A model generated the notes under the pieces. The model worked only from the letters and a program-made list of their open reading frames with translations. It ran no database searches and was not told the DNA's origin. Positions 56,701 through 64,000 of a DNA stretch of 64,000 nt are shown here, piece after piece. Numbering within the stretch: position 1 is the stretch's first letter; each line of letters opens with the position of its first letter. Both the position numbers and the translations under genes were made by a program. Source of the DNA: Xanthomonas sontii (GTDB taxonomy: Bacteria; Pseudomonadota; Gammaproteobacteria; Xanthomonadales; Xanthomonadaceae); NCBI RefSeq assembly GCF_040529055.1, contig NZ_CP132342.1, forward strand, positions 4,955,585-5,019,584. Reading direction: 5' to 3'.

Positions 56701-58596
56701 TTACTGGCGCGCGACCAGGCTGACGCCGTTGTAGGTGCTCTCGCCGACCAGCTTGATGTAGTAGGTGCCGGCCTGCGGCGCGGTGAAGCGCACCGTCTCG
56801 TTGTTGCCCGGACGGGTCGACTTGGCGTCGGCGTTGCCGGTGCCCGGCTCCTTGCCGAAGCTCACATACAGCGACACATTGCCGCTGCCGCCGTAGGTGA
56901 GGAAGCTCAGCACCGCACCGGCCTTGGCCTCGAAGCTGTACAGCGCCTCGTTGCCCGCGGCACCGGCCAGGCCCGCCACCGCCACCTTGTTGGTCAGCGC
57001 GGTCGCCGGCGGCGCGCACTGCTCCGTGGCCGGATCGCAAGGCTCTTCCAGCGCCTTGGCCAGGGCGGCCTTGGCGTCGACGATGCCGGTGCCGATCGGG
57101 GTGCTGGACGGGATCGACACCGGGAACGGACGCGCGGTCTGCTTGAGCAGGGTCTCCAGCGCCGCCGGGGTCAGCGGCGCCTTGCCCGCGGCGATCAGCG
57201 CGCTCTGCACCAGCGCGGCCACCGCGGCCACGTGCGGCGAGGCCATCGAGGTGCCGCCCAGGCCCATGTAGGTGTAGTTGCCGGAGGTCGGCGTGGTCGC
57301 GCCGCTGTAGCCGTTCTGCCAGATGTAGCCGCCCGGGTTGCCGTCGACGCTGCCGCCGCCGCCCGGACCGGACAGGTCCACCTTGGCGCCGAAGTTGGAG
57401 TAGTAGGTGATGCCGCCGGTGATGCGGGTGGCGCCGACCGCGATCACGTTGTCGCAGCTGGCCGGACTGAAGTTGGCGGCATTGGCGGTGTTGTTGCCGG
57501 CGGCCACCACCACCGTGGTGCCGCGCGACACCGCACCGTTGATCGCGTCCTGGGTGGCGCTGTCGCAGGCGCCGCCGCCGCCCAGGCTCATGTTGATGAT
57601 CTCGGCCGGGTTCTGGTTGGCCGGCACGCCGGACACGGTGCCACCCGAGGCCCAGACGATGGCGTCGGCGATGTCGGAGGTGTAGCCGCCGCACTTGCCG
57701 AGCACGCGCACCGGCAGCACGGTGGCGTTGGGCGCCACGCCGGCCATGCCGATGCCGTTGTTGGTCGCTTCGGCGACGGTGCCGGCGACATGGCTGCCGT
57801 GCCAGGAGCTGTCCTCGGCCACCGAGCCGGCGTAGCACTCGTTGTCGTTCTCGACCCAGTCGCCGTAGTCCAGCGCGCCCGGCACGCGGGCGTCGGTCGG
57901 ACGCCGCGAGACCTCCTTGTCGGAGATGAAGTCGTAGCCCTGCAGCAGGTTCACCGCCACGTCCGGGTGATTCGGCAGGATACCGGTATCGAGCACCGCG
58001 ACGACGACACCGTCGCCCTTGGACACGTCCCACGCGGCCGGCAGGTTGATGCCGCCGGTGGCGTTGCTGTAGTGCCACTGGTACTGCGCGTACAGCGGAT
58101 CGTTGGGCACCAACTGCGGCTGCACCTGCGTCTTGGCCCGCAGCACGTCGACCGGCCGCAGCTTGGCGTCGACCTGCGCGTACTTCACCGTCGGGTCGGC
58201 GGCGATCTCCGCCACCACCTTGTCCAGGTCGGCCTTGCTCAGCTTGCCGGTCAGGCGGATCAGGTCCGCGCCGATGCCCAGGGTCCGCACATACTCGGCG
58301 CGCACGCTGGCCGCGGCCGCGCGCGAAATGCCGTTGCTGCCGCCGAGGCTGGCACGGCCCACCGCCGACTGCACCGTCGACAGCTTGGCGCTGCGGTCGC
58401 TGGCCGCGGCGGTGCCGGCGTTGTAGCGCACCAGGATGCGGTTGGAGGTCACCGCATCGGCCGGCGCGGACCTGCCCGGTTCCTTGACCGGCAGCGGCGC
58501 CGAGGCGCTGGCCGCGATCGCGCTCGAGGCTCCCAGCGACATCGCCAGCATGGCGGCGGCGATGGCATTGATACGAAGGTTTTGCTTGTCGATCAC
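56701..58596 (-). CDS. Extracellular S8 serine protease with C-terminal PPC domain
   Basis: 631 residues from GTG 58596 (GAGG upstream). A signal peptide (AIAAAMLAMSLGASSAIA) is followed by an I9-like propeptide (to about 165), the subtilisin catalytic domain with D203 (VAVLDTG), H266 (SSWHGSHVAGT) and S450 (GTSMASPHVA), and a PPC domain (about 545-631, ending LVGESTYNGVSLVARQ) that is usually removed after secretion. It matches the major extracellular proteases (PrtA-like) of Xanthomonas. Its place next to xpsE and its signal peptide make it a probable type II secretion substrate. Confidence 0.92.
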   Translation of the reverse strand: MIDKQNLRINAIAAAMLAMSLGASSAIAASASAPLPVKEPGRSAPADAVTSNRILVRYNAGTAAASDRSAKLSTVQSAVGRASLGGSNGISRAAAASVRAEYVRTLGIGADLIRLTGKLSKADLDKVVAEIAADPTVKYAQVDAKLRPVDVLRAKTQVQPQLVPNDPLYAQYQWHYSNATGGINLPAAWDVSKGDGVVVAVLDTGILPNHPDVAVNLLQGYDFISDKEVSRRPTDARVPGALDYGDWVENDNECYAGSVAEDSSWHGSHVAGTVAEATNNGIGMAGVAPNATVLPVRVLGKCGGYTSDIADAIVWASGGTVSGVPANQNPAEIINMSLGGGGACDSATQDAINGAVSRGTTVVVAAGNNTANAANFSPASCDNVIAVGATRITGGITYYSNFGAKVDLSGPGGGGSVDGNPGGYIWQNGYSGATTPTSGNYTYMGLGGTSMASPHVAAVAALVQSALIAAGKAPLTPAALETLLKQTARPFPVSIPSSTPIGTGIVDAKAALAKALEEPCDPATEQCAPPATALTNKVAVAGLAGAAGNEALYSFEAKAGAVLSFLTYGGSGNVSLYVSFGKEPGTGNADAKSTRPGNNETVRFTAPQAGTYYIKLVGESTYNGVSLVARQ

Positions 58597-58752
58597 GTTG
58601 ACGTCCTCTTCAAAGTTTCGTGGATCAGGCGACAGTTGCGGCCGTAAAACTCCCTCTACCGAATCCGTTGGCCGGCCCAGCCAAGGTCCTGTGGTCTGCC
58701 CCCTCAGGCCATTGCGTGGCGGACGGCGGCACGCGCCGCCGTCCGCGATGGA

Positions 58753-61700
58753 TCACCAGCCGAAACCGGCACCGATGCCGATGGAGCTGTCGTCGCTGCT
58801 GAAGGCACCGCCGATGGTCACCGTGGCGCGGTCGCTGAAGGCGCGCTGGTAGCCCACCGACAGCGCCGACTCGCCGTTCTGGAAGCCGATGCCGGCACCG
58901 ACCCGGTTCTGGGTGCGGATGCCGGCGGCGCTGGTGGCCATGTTGAGCATGGCCGCGCTCATCGCGCCCTGGCGGTCGATGCGGCGGTCCTGGTCGCGCA
59001 ACCGCGCATCGACGTCGCCGCGCAGCACCTCGAAGCTGTCGGCCATGGTGCCGAAGCGCGCATCGGTGTACGACTTGGCCATAGCCACGCCGTTGTCGAG
59101 CTGGCTCTTGTTGACCGCATCGGTGGCCTGGGTGCCGGCGGCGACGTTGGCGAGCTGGCGCTCGTTGCCGGCGCTGCCGATGGAGACCGTCTGCGCACGA
59201 TCGGCCACCGACCCCTGCCCCAGGGCGACCGCCCCCTGCGCGGTGGCGCTGGCGCCCTGGCCGAGCGCGGTACCCGAAGCCGCGCTGACGCTGGCGCCCT
59301 CGCCCATCGCCACCGCGTTGGTCGCCACCGCCGCGATGTGGCTGTTGGCGCCCACCGCGGTGCTGCCGTCGGCATTGACCTTGGCGTTGCTGCCGATCGC
59401 GGTGTCGTTGGGGCCGTGCGCGTAGGCGCTGCCACCGATGGCGGTGCCGGTGACGTCGTTGGCGCGCGCGGCGGTCCCCACCGCCGTGGCGCTGGAGGCG
59501 ACCGCCGTGCTTTCGCCGACCTGCGCGGTGCCGATGCTGCCGGACACCGGCGTCGCCGCCGCGGTTGCAGCGGTCGCGGCCGACGCCGCAGGCGCCGCTT
59601 CGGTGGCCTGCGCGGCCACCGCACTGGCGCCGACCATGCGCGCGCTGCGTGCCGCGATGCCGCTGCCGCCGGTGCGCGCATCCAGTTCGCTGACCTTGCC
59701 GTCCAGCGCCGCCAGTGCCGCGCCGACGTTGTTGTAGCTGGCGCCCTGGATCACGTACGTGGGTGCCACGAACAGGCCCTGCGCGCCGAGTCCGGCGCCG
59801 CCACCCAGGAACGTTGCCATGTTGCTCAGCGACTGGTACAGCTGGCCGCCGTTGATCGCCTCGGTGCTGCCGGCGGCGACGCTGCCGGCGGTCAGGTTGA
59901 CGATGCGCCGGGTCGCCGGGCCGCCACGGCCGTTGCCGCTGCCCAGCGACACGGTGTCGGCCTCGTACACCCGCGAGCCGGCACCGAGCGCGACCGCGTT
60001 GTCCGCCGAGACGCCGGCATTGGCGCCGAGCGCGACGCCGTTGCTGCCGCTGTTGCGGACGAAGCTGTTGTAGCCCATCGCCACGCCGTTCTCGCCGATC
60101 GCGTTGGTCTGCAGGCCGATCGCGGTGCTGCGCGCACCGGTCGCCGAGCTGCCGGCACCGGTGGCGGTGGCACCGGCGCCGGCCGCGACGCTGCCCACGC
60201 CCAGCGCGGAACTGCGCAGGCCGCTGGCGGTGGCGCCGGCACCGGCCGCGGTGCTGTCCACGCCGCTGGCGCTGGCCACCGCGGTGCCGGAACTCTGGAA
60301 GCGCGCGCTGGTGTCGCCGGCCGCGGTGGCCACCGCGTCCAGCTGCGCCTTGTTCACCGCATCGGTGGCGTTGACCGCCGCGCCGACGTTGGTGATGCGG
60401 CGCGTGGCCGGCGCAGTGACGCCGTTGCCGCCACCCACCGACACCACGTTGGCTTCGCTGGTGCGCGCGCCCGAACCCAGGGCGACGCTGCCGGCGCCGC
60501 TGGCCGAGGCGTTGATGCCCAGCGCCGTGGCATTGGTGCCACCGTAGGCGAAGGCGTTCTGGCCGATCGCGGTGCCGCCTTGCGCCGTAGCCCAGGCGAA
60601 CTGGCCGACCGAGGTGGTCTGCGCCGCCGTGGCCCAGGCCGAGGCGCCGAGCGCGGTCGCATCCTCGCCGGTGGCACGGGCGCTGTAGCCCAGCGCCGCG
60701 GCATAGGCGCCGGAGGCGGTGCTGCCCCAGCCCAGCGCCGAGGCGTAGTTGCCCGCCGCCGCCGCGCCGTAACCGAACGCGCTGGTGCGAGTGCCGCTGG
60801 CGGCGCTGAAGGCACCAACCGCGGTGCTGTAGTCGCTGCCGGCGTTGGCCTTGTAGCCGTCGGCCGTAGCCTGCAGGCCGCTGGCGACGGCACCGGCGCC
60901 ACTGGCGCTGCTGAACGTGCCGCTGGCCTGCGCACCCGCGCCCAGCGCGGTGGCGCCGGCGGCGCTGGCGGTGGTGGTGCCGTCGAGCAGCACGTTGCCG
61001 GACGCGTCGGTGTAGTACAGCGAGCCGCCGATCGCGGTGCTGGATTCGCCGGTGGCGGTGGCGTTGTAGCCGGACGCGGTGGCGTAGCGGGCACCCGCCA
61101 GCGCACCGCTGCCGAAGGCCGAGGCACCGGTGCCGTAGGCATTGCTGGCTTCGCCGGCGGCGGTGGCGTAATTGCCCTCCACGTAGCTGCCGACATCGTC
61201 GGCCGGGTCGCTGCCGCCGCTGGCCTTGAACTGCTTGCCGGTGGCGTCGGCGGACTGCTTCACCTCGTTCAGTTGCGCGACGTTGACCGCATCGGTGGCC
61301 TCGGTACCGGCGGCGACGCTGGTGATCTGCCGCTCCTTGCCGGCGCTGCCCACCGAGACGGTGTTGTCGCGCGCCGCCTCCGAGTTCGCACCCAGGGCCA
61401 CGCTGTTGACGCCGGACGCGTAGGCGCCGTAGCCGAACGCACTGGCGCTGTCGGCGCTGGCGTAGCTGAGGCTGCCGAGCGCGCTGCTGAAGTCGGCGGT
61501 GGCGCCGGCACCAGCGCCGAACGCGGCGCTGTTGGCACCCGAGGCCTCGGCCGGGATCAGGCCGAAGAACGAAGTACCGCCGACCGCCACGCTCTCCTCG
61601 CCGGAGGCCACGCTGTACTCGCCCACCGCCACGCTGCTGCTGCCGGACGCGGTGGAGGACACGCCGACCGCAGTGCCGTAGCTGCCCGAAGCGAGCGCAC

Positions 61701-64000
61701 CATAGCCCAGTGCCGAGGACAGGTAGCCGGTAGCCTCGCTGTAGCCGCCCAGGGCGGTGGCGCCGATGCCCGAGGCGGCGCTGCGGAAGCCGGTCGCCGT
61801 GGCCTGGTTGTCCGAGGCCACCGCTTCGTTGCCGGTGGCCGTGGCATAGGTGCCACTGGCCTGCGCGCCGGCGCCGCTGGCGGTGGCGCCGATCTCGCTG
61901 GCCTGGGCGTTGCTGCCGATGGCGATGCTGTTCTCGCCCGACGCCTGGCTACTGTTGCCCAGCGCGACCGCATCGACCCCGCTGGAGACGGCATTGAAGC
62001 CGATCGCGGTCGCCCCGGCGGCCACGGCATTGGCGCCGCCGCCGAGCGCGGTGGCGCCGTCGGCGGTGGCGTTGGCGGCCTCGCCGGCGGCCAGCGCGTT
62101 GTCGCCGTCGACCAGGGCACCGGCATCGCTGTCGGCGCTGCCGCTGGCCTGGAAATACTTGCTGGTGGCCGCCGCGGCCTGTTTCACCGCATCCAGCTGG
62201 GCGACGTTGACCGCATCGGTGGCCTCGGTGCCGGCGGCCACGTTGGTGATCTGCCGCTCCTGCCCGGCACTGCCCACCGACACGCTGTAGGCACGGTCGG
62301 CGACCGCCCCGGCACCCAGCGCCACCGCATTGGCGGCGGTGGCCTCGCTGCCCGCGCCGATGCTGATCGCGCTTTCCGCGTCGGCCACGGTGTTGGTGCC
62401 GATGGCGATGGTGTTGACCTGGTTGCCCAGCGCCTGGAAGCCCATCGCTACGCTGTAGTTGCCGTAGCCGAACGCGCCGCGACCGACCGCGGTGGCGCTC
62501 AGGCCCGGCGCCCAGCTGTTGAAACCGATCGAGGTGGCGCCGCTGCCGCTGGCCCACGCCCCGGTACCGAACGCCGAGGCATTGGTGCCCGTGGCCCAGG
62601 CCGAGGTGCCGAACGCCGACGCGCCATCGGCCGTCGCCCAGGCGTAGGCGCCGACCGCACTGGCGTCCTCGCCGCTGGCCCAGGCATTGTCGCCCTGCGC
62701 CAGGCTGTAGTTGCCGGTCGCACGCGCCTTGTAGCCGCCGGCGGTGCTGTGGTCGCCGGTGGCCTGCGCACCGTAGCCGGTGGCGGTGGCGACGCTGCCC
62801 GTCGCCTGCGCGCCCGCGCCGAGCGCGGTAGCGTTCTCGCCGGCATTGGCACCGACCAGCACCGGCTTGCCGTCGGCATCGACGATCGGCTGGTTGTACT
62901 GGTCGTAGGCCTGGCCGCGGCCGCCGATGGCGGTGCCGCCGGTGCCGGCGGCCGTGCTGCCGTTGCCCAGCGCCACCGCGTCATCGCCCATCGCCGCCGC
63001 GCCGCTGCCGAACGCCGCCGCGCCGCTGCCGTAGGCATTGGCCGCATCGCCGGCGGCCAGCGCGCCGGCGCCGTCGGCATAGGCGCCGACCGTGCCGCCG
63101 CCGCTGTGGGCGAAGAACTTGGAAGTGCTTTCGGCGGTGGCGCGCACCGCATCCAACTGCGCGAGGTTGACCGCATCGGTGGACTGCGTGCCCGCAGCGA
63201 CGTTGACCACCTGCCGCTCGCTGCCGGCATCGCCGACCGAGACCGTGTTGGCCCGGCGCGCCACCGCGTTTGCGCCCAGCGCCACGCTGTCGGCCGCAAA
63301 CGCGGTGCTGTAGTAGCCGAGCGCGGTGCTGTTGGCGCCGCTGGCCCAGGACTGCGCGCCCAGCGCGCTGGCATGGTCGCCCGGCGCATAGGCGAAGTAG
63401 CCCAGCGCGGTGCTCTGCAGGCCCGAGGCCTCGGTCATGCTGCCGTTGGCGGTGGACTCGTCGCCCGAGGCGATCGCGCCGGCACCGAACGCAGCGGCAT
63501 TGGCACCGCTGGCCTGGGTCTGCACGAACAGGCCCAGTCCCGGAATCAGGTCGGCCGGACCGCCGACCGCGACGCTGCTGGTGCCGGTGGCCACGCTCTG
63601 CGTGCCGACCGCCGTGGCGTAGTCGCCGGTGGCGTTGGCCACCGCGCCGAAGGCCGACGCCTGCGCGCCGCCGGCGTAGGCGCCCACGCCCACCGCCGAG
63701 GCGGCGAAACCGCTGGCATCGGCGCTGGCGCCCAGCGCGGTACCGCCGACCCCAGCACTGGTGGCGCCGGTATCCACCGCCACGCCGCTCTTGGTGATCA
63801 GCGGCTCGCCGTTGGCGTCCACCGCCACCCCGCCGACCGCCACCGCCGCCGGCCCGGTGGCCTGCGCATTGGTGCCGAAGGCGGCGCTGTTCTGACCGGC
63901 GGCCACCGCGCCGCTGCCGACTGCGGTCGCACCGCTGTTGAGCGCATCGGCGCCGGCGCCGAGCGCGGTGCTGCCGTTGCCGATGGCATTGGCGGCCTCG
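58753..64000 (-). CDS. YadA-like trimeric autotransporter adhesin, 5' end outside window
   Basis: At least 1748 residues; the frame is open to the window edge with the same repeat pattern, so the start lies beyond 64000. Head repeats of about 14 residues (pattern A-x-A-x-G-x-x-S-x-A-x-G) alternate with at least six neck motifs of the type VSVGSAGxERQITNVAAGTEATDAVNxAQLD. A stalk follows, and the C-terminal YadA anchor is complete (AMSAAMLNMATSAAG.., VGAGIGFQNGESALSVGYQ, ending GIGAGFGW). Such proteins (XadA in Xanthomonas) form trimeric surface fibres that bind plant or abiotic surfaces. No catalytic part is seen. The 156-bp spacer to the protease gene shows nothing distinctive. Confidence 0.93.
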   Translation of the reverse strand, partial: EAANAIGNGSTALGAGADALNSGATAVGSGAVAAGQNSAAFGTNAQATGPAAVAVGGVAVDANGEPLITKSGVAVDTGATSAGVGGTALGASADASGFAASAVGVGAYAGGAQASAFGAVANATGDYATAVGTQSVATGTSSVAVGGPADLIPGLGLFVQTQASGANAAAFGAGAIASGDESTANGSMTEASGLQSTALGYFAYAPGDHASALGAQSWASGANSTALGYYSTAFAADSVALGANAVARRANTVSVGDAGSERQVVNVAAGTQSTDAVNLAQLDAVRATAESTSKFFAHSGGGTVGAYADGAGALAAGDAANAYGSGAAAFGSGAAAMGDDAVALGNGSTAAGTGGTAIGGRGQAYDQYNQPIVDADGKPVLVGANAGENATALGAGAQATGSVATATGYGAQATGDHSTAGGYKARATGNYSLAQGDNAWASGEDASAVGAYAWATADGASAFGTSAWATGTNASAFGTGAWASGSGATSIGFNSWAPGLSATAVGRGAFGYGNYSVAMGFQALGNQVNTIAIGTNTVADAESAISIGAGSEATAANAVALGAGAVADRAYSVSVGSAGQERQITNVAAGTEATDAVNVAQLDAVKQAAAATSKYFQASGSADSDAGALVDGDNALAAGEAANATADGATALGGGANAVAAGATAIGFNAVSSGVDAVALGNSSQASGENSIAIGSNAQASEIGATASGAGAQASGTYATATGNEAVASDNQATATGFRSAASGIGATALGGYSEATGYLSSALGYGALASGSYGTAVGVSSTASGSSSVAVGEYSVASGEESVAVGGTSFFGLIPAEASGANSAAFGAGAGATADFSSALGSLSYASADSASAFGYGAYASGVNSVALGANSEAARDNTVSVGSAGKERQITSVAAGTEATDAVNVAQLNEVKQSADATGKQFKASGGSDPADDVGSYVEGNYATAAGEASNAYGTGASAFGSGALAGARYATASGYNATATGESSTAIGGSLYYTDASGNVLLDGTTTASAAGATALGAGAQASGTFSSASGAGAVASGLQATADGYKANAGSDYSTAVGAFSAASGTRTSAFGYGAAAAGNYASALGWGSTASGAYAAALGYSARATGEDATALGASAWATAAQTTSVGQFAWATAQGGTAIGQNAFAYGGTNATALGINASASGAGSVALGSGARTSEANVVSVGGGNGVTAPATRRITNVGAAVNATDAVNKAQLDAVATAAGDTSARFQSSGTAVASASGVDSTAAGAGATASGLRSSALGVGSVAAGAGATATGAGSSATGARSTAIGLQTNAIGENGVAMGYNSFVRNSGSNGVALGANAGVSADNAVALGAGSRVYEADTVSLGSGNGRGGPATRRIVNLTAGSVAAGSTEAINGGQLYQSLSNMATFLGGGAGLGAQGLFVAPTYVIQGASYNNVGAALAALDGKVSELDARTGGSGIAARSARMVGASAVAAQATEAAPAASAATAATAAATPVSGSIGTAQVGESTAVASSATAVGTAARANDVTGTAIGGSAYAHGPNDTAIGSNAKVNADGSTAVGANSHIAAVATNAVAMGEGASVSAASGTALGQGASATAQGAVALGQGSVADRAQTVSIGSAGNERQLANVAAGTQATDAVNKSQLDNGVAMAKSYTDARFGTMADSFEVLRGDVDARLRDQDRRIDRQGAMSAAMLNMATSAAGIRTQNRVGAGIGFQNGESALSVGYQRAFSDRATVTIGGAFSSDDSSIGIGAGFGW

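Overview
The window is a GC-rich, tightly packed gammaproteobacterial chromosome segment. The evidence points to Xanthomonadaceae, most likely Xanthomonas: a type II secretion operon in the Xps arrangement (E-F-G-H-I-J-K-L-M-N-D), an extracellular subtilisin-like protease next to it, a YadA-type adhesin, a GntR/TonB-receptor culture of uptake genes, and many copies of short intergenic repeats of the kinds seen in that genus. Species is not resolved. Identifications rest on reading the translated sequences; no database search was run.

Layout. 1-700 is a 142-bp tandem repeat array. 700-2283 is a secreted alpha/beta hydrolase. 2505-10518 (minus strand) is a vitamin and one-carbon block: glyA, nrdR, an acetyltransferase, ribD, an FMN riboswitch, riboflavin synthase, ribB with a decayed GTP cyclohydrolase II domain, ribH, nusB and thiL. 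10640-15646 holds an RcnB-like periplasmic protein, a divergent regulator/MFS exporter pair, and ettA. 15647-18185 is repeat-rich, with def and a complete IS5-family element inserted in a copy of a dispersed repeat.

18186-29301 (minus) is a cellulose operon, bcsD-bcsP-bcsA-bcsB-bcsZ-bcsC. pncB follows, then a repeat region. 31292-36591 (minus) is a second exopolysaccharide locus resembling xagABC: an outer-membrane-like protein, a synthase-type glycosyltransferase with an N-terminal c-di-GMP-binding MshEN domain, a polytopic membrane protein, and a glycosidase-like lipoprotein. A family 2 glycosyltransferase lies just upstream. Both polysaccharide systems therefore appear gated by c-di-GMP, one through PilZ and one through MshEN.

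37903-43425 (plus) looks like a nutrient salvage locus: a palindromic operator, an APH-fold small-molecule kinase, a TonB-dependent receptor, a PnuC/PnuT-type transporter and a HutC-type GntR regulator. This is the best candidate for an undescribed system; the substrate could be thiamine or a nucleoside-like vitamin.

43617-64000 (minus) reads, in transcription order, as the truncated trimeric adhesin, the S8 protease, xpsE through xpsD, a glycosyltransferase and a small conserved-looking protein. The protease is a likely substrate of the secretion system beside it. A block of REP-like repeats separates xpsF from xpsG.
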